Notes: a model not told the origin generated them from the sequence alone. A stretch of 64,000 nucleotides of DNA from an uncultured Faecalibacterium sp. (GCA_900540455.1 UQGD01000007.1:1-64000); one strand, 5' to 3'; shown: positions 41,856 through 50,115, numbered from the stretch's first letter. Numbers and translations: made by a program.

Positions 41856-42769
41856 TCTTGAAAGACTAACCCGAGGTACTCTTTGGCCTCTTTTCTTGTG
41901 ATATCCAGATTCTCCTTGTTTCCTATAAGCTCACACAAATAATATGCCTGACGGTACGCTTTTGCACTTTCGTTTGTTCTTCCAAGAAAGAAGCAGCACT
42001 CTGCATAGATTTCCAGGAAGCCAGAAAGGAACTGATAGTGCCCATACTGGATACAAGCGTCCTGCCCTTCTTTGGCGAGTGCAGCACCTTCCTCATAGCG
42101 CCCGCATAGGTCTAAAACCCGAGCATAATTATAGAGGACCAAAGGCAACACCCCGATCAATGTTATGGTTTCTTTAAAATGCTTGCGCACATATCGAAGC
42201 AGCTGATAGTAAATTTCAGCTGCTTTTTTGTTTTGTCCATCATCCGAGTATGCGAGCCCGATCTGGTTGATAATTGTGATTTCGTCTTTTGTATAAAGGA
42301 AACTTTCTATATTTTCCAAATCAAAGCGGGGTACAGTCAGCCGGATGGCCTGCATCAGCAGCGTGATCTGTTCCATCGGCGTATAGCGTCCCTCCAACCG
42401 CCCCAGCAGTACTCTGGAACGCAGGGCAAATTGCTGTGCGATCTGGTCATCTGGGGCTGCCAGAGCTTCAAACTGGGCCAGTTTCTCAAAACCTTCGGCT
42501 ACCTGCTCGGTCACATTGCAGGCAACGATCTCCTTTTGCAGGGCTTCCATTTCCAGCTCGTTTTTGCTCAGCAAGGCAAAATAGCGGTCATCCGGCAGGC
42601 TCAGCCGCTGTAAAAGGGCGTTGATCCGGTTGCGGCTGGGGGTCTGCTTGCCGTTTTCCAGCCGGGAAAGGGTCATGGGTTCGCAGATGCCATCGCAGAG
42701 CTGCTCCTGGGTCAGACCCAGATCCAGCCGCTTCTGCTTGATGTAATCTCCTAAAAAGAAATTTTGCAT
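41852..42769 (-). CDS. XRE/TPR (RRNPP-like) transcriptional regulator, paralogue 2
   Basis: A 305-residue paralogue of the regulator at 18853. The helix-turn-helix (about residues 4-60) has TQEQLCDGICEPMTLSRLENG and is followed by tetratricopeptide-like helices (about 85-300). Regulators of this build bind small peptides. ATG 42769 follows AAAAGGAG; a TTG two codons upstream is possible. The 5' part has native GC content and the 3' part is AT-rich. It lies between a small exported peptide gene and a Cys/Trp-rich peptide frame plus ABC exporter. Confidence 0.87.
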   Translation of the reverse strand: MQNFFLGDYIKQKRLDLGLTQEQLCDGICEPMTLSRLENGKQTPSRNRINALLQRLSLPDDRYFALLSKNELEMEALQKEIVACNVTEQVAEGFEKLAQFEALAAPDDQIAQQFALRSRVLLGRLEGRYTPMEQITLLMQAIRLTVPRFDLENIESFLYTKDEITIINQIGLAYSDDGQNKKAAEIYYQLLRYVRKHFKETITLIGVLPLVLYNYARVLDLCGRYEEGAALAKEGQDACIQYGHYQFLSGFLEIYAECCFFLGRTNESAKAYRQAYYLCELIGNKENLDITRKEAKEYLGLVFQD

Positions 42770-42839
42770 AGACAACGCTCCTTTTATATGAACTTGTGCA
42801 AATAGTATAGCATATTTTGGAACTCTTCGCCAGCATCCG

Positions 42840-42862
42840 CCCGTCGTTTTGTGTTAGAAAAA
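42840..42862 (+). repeat. 23-bp direct repeat, copy 2
   Basis: Identical to 41550-41572. It lies about 20 bases upstream of the 33-residue peptide frame and 150 bases upstream of the ABC exporter gene. Confidence 0.85.
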
Positions 42863-42880
42863 CAACGAATTTTTGATGAT

Positions 42881-42982
42881 ATGAAAGATGTTTTGCTTGA
42901 CGAAGAAGGTAAGGGGTGCTTTAATATGGCTTGCAGAAAAACAAATGTGCCATATAAAACTGGATGGTGCTATGGTTGGTGA
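42881..42982 (+). CDS. Candidate 33-residue Cys/Trp-rich peptide (possible RiPP or bacteriocin-like precursor)
   Basis: An ATG frame of 33 codons ending 27 bases before the ABC exporter gene. The first 12 residues, MKDVLLDEEGKG, are acidic and leader-like. The following 21 are basic, with three Cys, two Trp and two Tyr (CFNMACRKTN, then VPYKTGWCYGW), like a secreted core peptide. A GTG start at 42851 would add 10 residues. No clear ribosome site is visible, and a promoter candidate (TTGACG-17-TTTAAT, 42897-42925) lies inside the frame, so translation is unproven. No maturation enzyme is adjacent. Confidence 0.45.
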   Translation: MKDVLLDEEGKGCFNMACRKTNVPYKTGWCYGW

Positions 42983-43009
42983 GAAATAATTGATAGAAAA
43001 GGAGCCGGT

Positions 43010-44632
43010 ATGTTTTTTTATCTAAAAAAATTCTGGAAAGTCAATCTATTGGCTGTCCTGTTTCAGATGTTTCAGAATAGCGGAAGAGTCATATGGAGTT
43101 TGCTGATGATCCTGCTGTTTCAACAGGTTATTGAGCTGAATTTTAAGGGAGTTGTGTTCTTTTGCGTCATTGAACTGGTCGTAAGCGGGGGAAGAAATGT
43201 TTGCAGCTCACTTTCTTCCTATTTTCAAAGCGAGGCGATCCGGCGCATGAATGATCAGCTTCGACAGGATATGGCAGCCTCCTTGCTGAATAAAAGTTAC
43301 AAGGAATATCACTTGCAGGAAAACGGAGCGTATTTGTCTCAGTTTACGAATGATGTTAACCAAATTGAGCAGCTGGCATGGAAGAATTTTTACACAGTAG
43401 TTGGCCTGGCTGTGGAAGTGGCTCTCAGTGTCTTGGCATTGGCTGCGCTGCATTGGTCTATTTTACTTGGTGCACTTTTTACCGCTGCTGTGATGATCTT
43501 GTTGCCGAAATTGTTTAAGAAAAAGTTGGAGACGCTGAGCAGGGAGTTTACCAAAGCACAAGAAACAGCAGTTGGAAAATTAAAAGATCTTCTGGCAGGA
43601 TATGATGTTTTGTGCTTTTTTGATCGCAGGCAATTCTTCTCCAAAAGTATCTATGACAGCAGCGAGCAAATGGAAAAACCGCATTGCCGCCAGCAGTGGG
43701 TCCAAACAAGCATTGGAAACGGATTGGATTATATAAGCACGATCATTCAGGTGGGACTTTTTGCATGGATCAGCTTCCTTTCGATCCAAGGCGTCATTAT
43801 TCAGTCTGCGGCTGCTGGAGGCGGCAATTTGTGCGGCAGTGTTTATGGCGGTCTATGCCAAATCATCAGGCTTCAACTCTCCTTTTCTGCCAGCAAGCCC
43901 TATTTTGATAAGATCACCGTCCATGCAGGCGAGGTGTCTCAGTCTGAGTCCCGTCTGCCCGCCCTGCAGCAGGGCATCACGGTGGAGGATGTGTCGTTTT
44001 GTTATGACGAAAAGAAGCCCGTCCTGGTCCATATGGATGCGCAGTTCAAAAAAGGCTGCAAATATGCCCTTACTGGTCCTTCGGGCTGCGGCAAGAGCAC
44101 GCTGCTGAAGATCCTGCTGGGCTGGCTGCCGGAGTATCGGGGGACCGTGCGTTATGATGGGCAGGATGTGCGGGCGTTTACCCCCGAGCAGCTGCAGCAG
44201 CAGATGAGCTACATCGAGCAGGATGTGTTCCTGTTCAATACCACCATCCGGGAGAATATCACCCTGGGCGAGACATTTACCGAGGAACAGTTGGAAAAAG
44301 CCCTGCGGGACAGCGCCCTGGCAGGGGACCTGGCCCAGATGCCCCAAGGGCTGGATACCCCGGTGGGGGAGGAGGGCAGCGCCCTTTCCGGCGGACAGAA
44401 ACAGCGTGTGGCCATTGCCCGTGCGCTGATCCATGACCGCAGCATCCTGCTGGTGGATGAGGGCACCAGTGCCCTGGACCAGAAAAATGCCGATATCGTG
44501 GAAAAGAGCCTGCTGTCCAACCCGGACCTGACCCTGATCCTTATCAGCCACCACCTCAGCGAGCAGCGTAAGGCCCAGTTTGACCAGGTGTACCAGCTCA
44601 CACCCGCCTGCGCAGAGTGCGAGACCCCGTAA
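43010..44632 (+). CDS. ABC transporter, fused permease and ATPase (peptide exporter type)
   Basis: A 540-residue half-transporter. The membrane domain (about residues 1-300) has five or six helices and no N-terminal C39 peptidase. The ATPase domain (about 318-535) has Walker A GPSGCGKSTLLK, signature LSGGQKQR, Walker B ILLVDEGTSALD and H-loop ISHHLSE. It follows the 33-residue peptide frame and has a perfect AAAAGGAG site, so peptide export is the leading idea. The first 900 bases are AT-rich, while the ATPase part has host-like high GC, as if two sources were joined. Confidence 0.9.
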   Translation: MFFYLKKFWKVNLLAVLFQMFQNSGRVIWSLLMILLFQQVIELNFKGVVFFCVIELVVSGGRNVCSSLSSYFQSEAIRRMNDQLRQDMAASLLNKSYKEYHLQENGAYLSQFTNDVNQIEQLAWKNFYTVVGLAVEVALSVLALAALHWSILLGALFTAAVMILLPKLFKKKLETLSREFTKAQETAVGKLKDLLAGYDVLCFFDRRQFFSKSIYDSSEQMEKPHCRQQWVQTSIGNGLDYISTIIQVGLFAWISFLSIQGVIIQSAAAGGGNLCGSVYGGLCQIIRLQLSFSASKPYFDKITVHAGEVSQSESRLPALQQGITVEDVSFCYDEKKPVLVHMDAQFKKGCKYALTGPSGCGKSTLLKILLGWLPEYRGTVRYDGQDVRAFTPEQLQQQMSYIEQDVFLFNTTIRENITLGETFTEEQLEKALRDSALAGDLAQMPQGLDTPVGEEGSALSGGQKQRVAIARALIHDRSILLVDEGTSALDQKNADIVEKSLLSNPDLTLILISHHLSEQRKAQFDQVYQLTPACAECETP

Positions 44633-44650
44633 GCTGGTGCTGAAAATAAC

Positions 44651-44691
44651 AAAACGCACAGGAGAGCGCCCGGCCTCCCTGTGCGTTTTTT
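44651..44691 (+). terminator. ABC exporter terminator
   Basis: AAAACGCACAGG/CCTGTGCGTTTT stem and T-run. Confidence 0.85.
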
Positions 44692-44700
44692 GCTGCAAAG

Positions 44701-44740
44701 AAAAACCCACGAGGAATCTTACGATTCTTCGTGGGTTTTT
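44701..44740. terminator. Terminator of tRNA-Lys
   Basis: AAAAACCCACGA/TCGTGGGTTTTT stem with GGAATC/GATTC inner pairs. It faces the 3' end of the minus-strand tRNA-Lys and can work on both strands. Confidence 0.8.
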
Positions 44741-44815
44741 GGTGCGCTCGTGGGAACTCGAATCCCAGGCCCTCTGATTAAAAGTCAGATGCTCTACCGA
44801 CTGAGCTACGAGCGC
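44740..44815 (-). tRNA. tRNA-Lys (UUU)
   Basis: A 76-base cloverleaf on minus: acceptor GCGCTCG/CGAGCGC with encoded ACCA, D-arm GCTC-AGTCGGTA-GAGC, anticodon arm TCTGA-CTTTTAA-TCAGA (anticodon TTT at 44780-44782), T-arm TGGGA-TTCGAGT-TCCCA. Confidence 0.97.
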
Positions 44816-45159
44816 TTATAAACAGTATAACGATACTGCCGGAATATCATACCATATTTCTGCGGAAAAAGCAAGCCCTATGGATAAAAAAGTGCGCATT
44901 TGCGCTGCCGGCAGGCCAGAAGCAGGCGGCAGCGGCGGCGGGGACACGGCAGCGGGTGCAAAATGCAGGGGAGATTTTTCTCGAATAAGCGGAGAAAACC
45001 TCGGTTTTTCGCCGGGCAGCGCCTGCGAGGGGAAAACCCCCTTTACAAATCTTGTGTAAACCGCTACAATCAACCTAGGATCATTTGCATTTTCTTACAG
45101 CAGCGCCTGCCGGTCTTTTCTGCCAGGGCTGCGAGGGGATATAGAGGAGGTCTTTTTCC
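44816..45159. other. Intergenic region with divergent promoters
   Basis: No gene seen. It holds a candidate tRNA-Lys promoter on minus (TTGCTT-17-TATGAT near 44846-44874) and the promoter of the lipoprotein gene on plus (45042-45070). The middle is a Gly/Arg-biased high-GC stretch with chance open frames. Confidence 0.5.
45042..45070 (+). promoter_or_regulatory. Promoter of YerB-like gene pair
   Basis: TTTACA (45042-45047), 17 bases, TACAAT (45065-45070). Confidence 0.65.
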
Positions 45160-46344
45160 ATGAAGATTTCGCGTCGGCTGATGCTTCGGCTGTCCGGTTT
45201 GGGCGCTACCACCATGGCTCTGATGGGCTGTGCCGGGCAGGGCGAGGGATTTCTGGCCTGGCTGGAGGGGCTGTTCCCCTCTGCATCTGTGCCGGGCACA
45301 CCGGCGCAGCCCGGCGCGCCGGAGGCGTCCGCCCCGGTGCAGCCTGCGCTGCCCCCTTACAACGCCGACCCGCTGACCGGTGAGGCCCGCCGCACCGATG
45401 GGCGGATCGTGGGGGTCATGGTCAACAACATCTGCAACTCCCGCCGCCAGAATGCCCGTCCGCAGCGGGGCATTGGGGCCGCCGATCTGCTGATCGAGAG
45501 CCGGGTGGAAGGGGGCATCACCCGGCTGTGCGCAGTCTACCACGACGTGGACGCCATCCCGGAGGTGGGGCCGGTGCGCTCCGGCCGGGACCAGTTTTTG
45601 CAGCTGCTGATGCCCTGGCAGGCCCTGTACTGCCACGATGGAGAAAGCGAAGCCTGCACCAAGTTTGTCAGCGTATACGACTACGCGGGCCTGAACCTGG
45701 GCGGCAAGGGCTATTTTGGCACGCCGGTCCACCCGCTGACCGCCCATCGGGACCCCCGTGGCGGCGAGGTGGCCTATGAGCATACCGAGTTCACCTCCGG
45801 CAAGGAGATCCGCTCCTCGGCAAAGCAGGCGGGCATGGGGCTGAGCTACCCGTATGAGGAGACCTTCTTCCGCTTTGCGGATTACCGCACCGGGGCCGAA
45901 AACACCCTGGAAGGGATGCCGGAAGCCCAGCAGGTGGAGATCACCCACGCAGCCAAGGAGCGCTACAAGACCCAGTTCCACTATGATCCGCAGACCCGGC
46001 AGTACAAAATGAGCATGTACAGCCCGGCGGCCTCTGCCTGGCAGCACACGGTGGACGAGCTTACCGGCCAGCAGCTGGGGTTTGACAACCTGGCGGTCTG
46101 CTTTGCCCCCATTGCGCCCTATCCTGGGGATGCCGGGGATGTGCAGCAGGTGCAGTATATCCAGGGCGGCGAGGCGCTGCTGTTTACCCGCGGACGGGTG
46201 CAGACCGGTTACTGGCAGAAAGCTTCCCCCCAGCATCCGCTGTATCTGTGTGCAGAGGATGGCACTCAGCTTTGCTTCAACCGGGGCAAAAGCTATCTGG
46301 CGATCGTAGATGAGGACGAGCGGGCTGGTTTTGCCTGGCAGTAA
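45160..46344 (+). CDS. DUF3048 (YerB-like) lipoprotein, first copy
   Basis: A 394-residue lipoprotein. The signal has SRRLMLR and lipobox MGC (Cys near residue 23). A Pro-rich linker to about residue 65 is followed by the DUF3048 N- and C-domains. The family motif region VMVNNICNSRRQNARPQRGIG corresponds to the usual VMIDN-ARPQ-GL, and VYHDVDAIPEVGPVRSGRD is equally typical. The B. subtilis relative is YerB, of unknown activity. A second member follows 24 bases downstream. Confidence 0.85.
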   Translation: MKISRRLMLRLSGLGATTMALMGCAGQGEGFLAWLEGLFPSASVPGTPAQPGAPEASAPVQPALPPYNADPLTGEARRTDGRIVGVMVNNICNSRRQNARPQRGIGAADLLIESRVEGGITRLCAVYHDVDAIPEVGPVRSGRDQFLQLLMPWQALYCHDGESEACTKFVSVYDYAGLNLGGKGYFGTPVHPLTAHRDPRGGEVAYEHTEFTSGKEIRSSAKQAGMGLSYPYEETFFRFADYRTGAENTLEGMPEAQQVEITHAAKERYKTQFHYDPQTRQYKMSMYSPAASAWQHTVDELTGQQLGFDNLAVCFAPIAPYPGDAGDVQQVQYIQGGEALLFTRGRVQTGYWQKASPQHPLYLCAEDGTQLCFNRGKSYLAIVDEDERAGFAWQ

Positions 46345-46368
46345 GCCCGTCCCACCGAAGGAGATAAG

Positions 46369-47433
46369 ATGACAAGACAGTTTTGGATCCGAGCTGCGGC
46401 CTGCTGCGGGCTGTGCGCAGCGCTGCTGTGCGGCTGTACGGCAGCGCCCTCCCGCAGCACGGTGACGCCGCAGGACCCCTTGACCGGGGAGCAGCCTGCG
46501 GCCCCGGGGCAGCGGGTCGTAGCTGTGTCCATAGCCAACGACCCTGCGGCGGGTCTCCAGTGCGGGATCAGCACTGCCTCGGTGGTGCTGGAAGCGCTGA
46601 CCGTGCAGGATACCCCGACCCGGCTGTGCCTGGTCTACCCCTCGATAGAGCAGGTGCCCCAGGTGGGGCCGGTGGCAGATGGGCAGGATCTGTACTGGCA
46701 GCTGCTGGCGGGCCAGCAGGCCCTGGCTGTGCAGCGGGGCGGCAGCCGCTATACCCGCAATTATTTTGACTACTACAATCTGGAACCCATCGATACGGCG
46801 GAGGTGGGGCGGCTGGCGTTTCATACCGGACAGAAGTGGAGCAATGCCCCGGCGTGGTATACCTCCAGCACCGAGCTGGAAGCAGCTGCTGCCCGTCTGG
46901 GCCTGACCACCGGGATCACGGCGGGCAAGACCACCGAGACCGACACCGAGGGGCGGCTGCAGCTGCCGGCGTTTCTGCCCTTTGCGGAGAGCGGGCGTCT
47001 GCCTGCGCCGTCCGCAGAAGGGGCGGTGGAGATGCGGGTGCAGTTCAGCCCCGGCAGCGCCACTGCGTTCCGGTACGACGAAGCTTCGCAGCTTTACCGG
47101 ATGGAGCGGGGCAGCGGCATCCCCCAGCGGGACGCCAACACCGGCGTGCAGGTGTCCTTTGATAACCTGCTGGTACTGTATACGGCCTCCTCTTTGCGAG
47201 AGGACGGCCATACCCTGGAATATGACCTGAGCATGGGCGGCGGCGTGCTGCTGCGTGCCGGGCGGTTATGGCATATCACCTGGCGGCAGGGGGCAAAATC
47301 GACCTTGGCGCTCTACGATGAGGACGGCAAAGCGCTGGCGCTGGCTCCGGGCAGCAGCTATATCGCCCTGGTGTCCAGCGTCACCGGCCGGGAGGTGGCA
47401 GTCACCGATCAGGCAGGGGAGAGTCTGCTATAA
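46369..47433 (+). CDS. DUF3048 (YerB-like) lipoprotein, second copy
   Basis: A 354-residue lipoprotein with lipobox LLCGC (Cys near residue 23) and no twin arginine. The DUF3048 domains follow, with VYPSIEQVPQVGPVADGQD matching the first copy's DVDAIPEVGPVRSGRD. The ARPQ motif seen in the first copy is replaced by a different sequence, so this copy is diverged. Probably cotranscribed with the first copy and ending at the terminator at 47446. Function unknown. Confidence 0.8.
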   Translation: MTRQFWIRAAACCGLCAALLCGCTAAPSRSTVTPQDPLTGEQPAAPGQRVVAVSIANDPAAGLQCGISTASVVLEALTVQDTPTRLCLVYPSIEQVPQVGPVADGQDLYWQLLAGQQALAVQRGGSRYTRNYFDYYNLEPIDTAEVGRLAFHTGQKWSNAPAWYTSSTELEAAAARLGLTTGITAGKTTETDTEGRLQLPAFLPFAESGRLPAPSAEGAVEMRVQFSPGSATAFRYDEASQLYRMERGSGIPQRDANTGVQVSFDNLLVLYTASSLREDGHTLEYDLSMGGGVLLRAGRLWHITWRQGAKSTLALYDEDGKALALAPGSSYIALVSSVTGREVAVTDQAGESLL

Positions 47434-47445
47434 AATGCGCAAAAA

Positions 47446-47476
47446 AACAGCGGAGGAAATTCCTCCGCTGTTTTTT
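47446..47476. terminator. Bidirectional terminator
   Basis: AACAGCGGAGGAA/TTCCTCCGCTGTT stem with A-run before and T-run after, between the YerB-like pair and a convergent gene. Confidence 0.85.
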
Positions 47477-47496
47477 ACTGTATTGGATGTGCAGGC

Positions 47497-48105
47497 TTAC
47501 AGGTCCACCAGGGTGGCCAGATCGGCAGGGCTGGCGGGCACCGGACCCAGAGCGGCGGCATCCTCTCCGCGGCGCACCGCAAAGCACACCGACTGCCCGG
47601 CAGCAAAGGCGGGCTGATACCGCAGCTCCAGCTGCTGCCAGTCGTCCGGCGTTTTGCAGAAACAATGGATCATGGCCCCCCGTCCGGCGGCCAGATTCAG
47701 GGTGAACAGAGAGGCATCCGCAGCGTTCTCATTGTACAGCGGGGCGGCAAAGCTGCCGCACAGTACCGGCTGACCGTCGCAGCAGACAGACAGCCCGCTG
47801 CCGGTGTGGTACAGCTCCTCCTGGGTCTGGATGGCGCGGCCCTGCAGGTAGCTAGGGGCCACCGGCAGGGTATGGGCCGAGAGGTTTTCCGCCGACAGAT
47901 ACACCAGCGTGCCCCCCAGACCGGGAGCATCGGCGTAGCCCAGCAGCTCCACAGCGGCTTTGCCGTCCAGCAGCGCAGGCTCGCCCCGCAGACAGGGTGT
48001 GTCCTGGGCAGCTGCACTGACACCGCCCAGCAGAGCGGCGGCCAGAGTGACCGCCCCGGTACCTGCATACCGCAGGAAGGAGCGGCGGGAGAGGGACTGG
48101 GACAT
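47497..48105 (-). CDS. Secreted protein with Tat-like signal, unknown function
   Basis: A 202-residue protein with signal LSRRSFLRYAG and a hydrophobic run ending GVSAAAQ. The mature domain is probably a beta-sandwich: LRYQPAFAAGQSVCFAVRR near the end parallels LTYTPQFLQDKSITFRMT in the protein at 50116, and both are about 200 residues, so they are distant paralogues. No catalytic motif is visible. ATG 48105 follows AAGGAGGCTATCCCC. Confidence 0.72.
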   Translation of the reverse strand: MSQSLSRRSFLRYAGTGAVTLAAALLGGVSAAAQDTPCLRGEPALLDGKAAVELLGYADAPGLGGTLVYLSAENLSAHTLPVAPSYLQGRAIQTQEELYHTGSGLSVCCDGQPVLCGSFAAPLYNENAADASLFTLNLAAGRGAMIHCFCKTPDDWQQLELRYQPAFAAGQSVCFAVRRGEDAAALGPVPASPADLATLVDL

Positions 48106-48298
48106 GGGGATAGCCTCCTTATATCGAGCAAAAAGTGGCGGCGCCGCAGCGCAGGCGCCTTTGCACTCGCGGCCATCGGCGGCGAAAAATGCAATAGTAC
48201 ATCCTGTATAGCTTATAAAATTTTCAGCCCGCTGTCAAGTGGAAAAGCACTTCTTTGCGGGCAGCAGAAAAAAGCAGTGGGCGGGGGACTGCATGCTG

Positions 48299-48329
48299 CA
48301 AAAATGGCTGGCGGGTGTCCGCCAGCCAT
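48299..48329 (-). terminator. Terminator of histidine phosphatase gene
   Basis: Perfect 11-base stem ATGGCTGGCGG/CCGCCAGCCAT followed by TTTTT on the minus strand. Confidence 0.75.
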
Positions 48330-48390
48330 GGGGTGTGCGTTTGGTACTGGTTTCAGAAAACGGCGCTTTTCCGGAAAGCTGCGCAAGGGG

Positions 48391-49065
48391 TCATTCGTAG
48401 GCTTCTGCCCGCTCGGTCTCCTCCTGGCCGCGGAGCGTGTCGGCGTAGCCAAAGGGCACGATGTCGATGGCCTCTACCAGGCGGTCCCGCATCCAAAGCT
48501 GGACATCGGTTTGCACTGTATAGCCGCAGCCGGGGTCGGCCATCCACTGTTCCGGGTGGCGGGTGGGCAGCGCCCGCTGGCTGAGCATGCTCATGATCAC
48601 GCCGCCATGGGTCACACAGGCGGCCTCGGTGACGTCCATACGGATCATATATTCAAACAGCTTCATCAGGGTGTCGGCACAGCGGCGGTGGAAATCCGCC
48701 GTCGGCTCGGCGCCTTCCGGCACAAAGCCGGAACCAGGGGTGATCCACTGCTTGTATTCCTCGGTCTTGACCAGCTCCCGCACCGGCTTGCCCTCAAAGC
48801 TGCCAAAACCGGCCTCCCGCAGGTCATGCACCGTGAATTGATGGGTGGCCTGCGGGAACAGGATGGCAGCGGTCTCCACTGCACGCACCAGCGGGGAGGA
48901 GAATACCGTGTCCACCTCCGGGTACACAAAGCGCTGGCGCAGCTGCTCCAGCTGTGCGCGGCCCTCCTGGCACAGGGGCAGGTCGGTGCCGCTGCCGATA
49001 TAAAGCCCTTGCAGGTTGCCCTCGGTGACGCCGTGGCGGATCAGATGCAGCTTAAAGGTTTTCAC
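48391..49065 (-). CDS. Histidine phosphatase family protein (phosphoglycerate mutase-like)
   Basis: A 224-residue protein with the catalytic LHLIRHGVTEGN motif (His near residue 10), VFSSPLVRAVETA and the second histidine in VTHGGVIMSM. This is the layout of cofactor-dependent phosphatases such as CobC/PhoE. The substrate is unknown; no cobalamin genes are nearby. Monocistronic, with its own terminator. Confidence 0.88.
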   Translation of the reverse strand: MKTFKLHLIRHGVTEGNLQGLYIGSGTDLPLCQEGRAQLEQLRQRFVYPEVDTVFSSPLVRAVETAAILFPQATHQFTVHDLREAGFGSFEGKPVRELVKTEEYKQWITPGSGFVPEGAEPTADFHRRCADTLMKLFEYMIRMDVTEAACVTHGGVIMSMLSQRALPTRHPEQWMADPGCGYTVQTDVQLWMRDRLVEAIDIVPFGYADTLRGQEETERAEAYE

Positions 49066-49223
49066 AAATCAACACCTCGTAACAAAATAGTATCTCTATA
49101 CGGCCCTTTTTGGCAGGATGCCCACCGGGGCAGATACCCCATTTTAGCACAGAAACGACATCACCGGCAAGACTTTTGACAAAAATGACGAAAATCTATC
49201 AAAATTCTCGTCACATTTCGCAC

Positions 49224-49252
49224 TTTACAAGTCGTTTTCCATTGTGTATAAT
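49224..49252 (+). promoter_or_regulatory. Promoter of XRE regulator gene at 49323
   Basis: TTTACA (49224-49229), 17 bases, perfect TATAAT (49247-49252). Confidence 0.75.
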
Positions 49253-49322
49253 CAACGTGCTGTAAATGATTTTGGCAAAGCGCCCGCAGCGCTGAAAAAA
49301 ACCGAGGAGTTCAAAAAGCATC

Positions 49323-50015
49323 ATGGAGTTCAATCGTATCATCAAGCTGCTGCGCAAGGAGCGCGGCATCACCCAGAAGCAGGCCGCCGAGGATCTGGGG
49401 GTGTCCCAGGCACTTTTGTCCCATTACGAAAAAGGCATCCGCGAGTGCGGGCTGGATTTTGTGGTGCGTGTGGCGGACTATTATAACGTATCCTGTGATT
49501 ATCTGCTGGGCCGCAGCGCCGAACGCAACGGCATGATGCTGACCGCAGACGACCTGCCCAACCCCGATAAGATGAAGGACAATGTCTACCATGGCAGCGT
49601 TCTGCCTACGATGAATAAAAAACTGATCTCCAACAGCCTCAACGTGCTGTATGCCAAGGTGGGGCAGTGCCACAGCAAGGCCCTGACCACCGAGGTCAGC
49701 GCATACCTGATGATGGCGGTCAGCAAGATGTTCCGGCTGTTGTATTCGGCCGAGCCCCACAATGCGCCGGGTCTGTTCGGCATCGAGCAGCGCCGCTGGC
49801 CGGGGTATTCGGACGCAGTGATGCGTGTGGCGGAAGCCAATGTGGAAAGTCTGCTGGCCGGGCAGGATCTGGACGGTGCAGAAGGGCTGAAGGACCCCTC
49901 CTGCATGACCATGACCACCGAGAGCCTGAGCCGGGAGTTCCCCCTGTATACGCCCAGTCTGCTCAACCTCATCAAGACCAGCGAGACCCGGGTCAAAGGC
50001 TTGACCAACCAGTAA
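49323..50015 (+). CDS. XRE-family regulator with helical C-terminal domain
   Basis: A 230-residue protein with helix-turn-helix at about residues 4-60 (ITQKQAAEDLGVSQALLSHYEKG) and DYLLGRS directly after, typical of Cro/CI-like regulators in Clostridia. The remaining 165 residues are helical and have no recognised domain. ATG follows GAGGAGTTCAAAAAGCATC. The secreted protein gene at 50116 follows 100 bases later on the same strand and may be a target or in the same operon. Confidence 0.87.
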   Translation: MEFNRIIKLLRKERGITQKQAAEDLGVSQALLSHYEKGIRECGLDFVVRVADYYNVSCDYLLGRSAERNGMMLTADDLPNPDKMKDNVYHGSVLPTMNKKLISNSLNVLYAKVGQCHSKALTTEVSAYLMMAVSKMFRLLYSAEPHNAPGLFGIEQRRWPGYSDAVMRVAEANVESLLAGQDLDGAEGLKDPSCMTMTTESLSREFPLYTPSLLNLIKTSETRVKGLTNQ

Positions 50016-50115
50016 CACGACTGGATAAGAAGAAAACGATCCCTGCCTTTTGCCAAGGGCGGGGCTGCGCCTGGGCATCTGTACGCCAAAGACGCAGCGG
50101 GGAGGAGGAGTTACA

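Noticed and set aside
41561..41869. Cys-rich reading frame starting GTG TTA GAA AAA in the first 23-bp repeat (LCCFVVVSFCC segment)
   Set aside because: It has no ribosome site, overlaps the well-supported 64-residue gene in another frame, and its downstream part is the Arg/Gly-rich sequence typical of a shadow frame.
43740..43960. Possible frameshift in the ABC exporter where membrane-helix character weakens
   Set aside because: The frame stays open and GNLCGSVYGGLCQII-ASKPYFDK fits the end of a normal exporter membrane domain, so one intact gene is the simpler reading.
44760..44815. tRNA-Lys as an integration site for the peptide/ABC region
   Set aside because: No second copy of the tRNA 3' end and no integrase gene is visible in the window.
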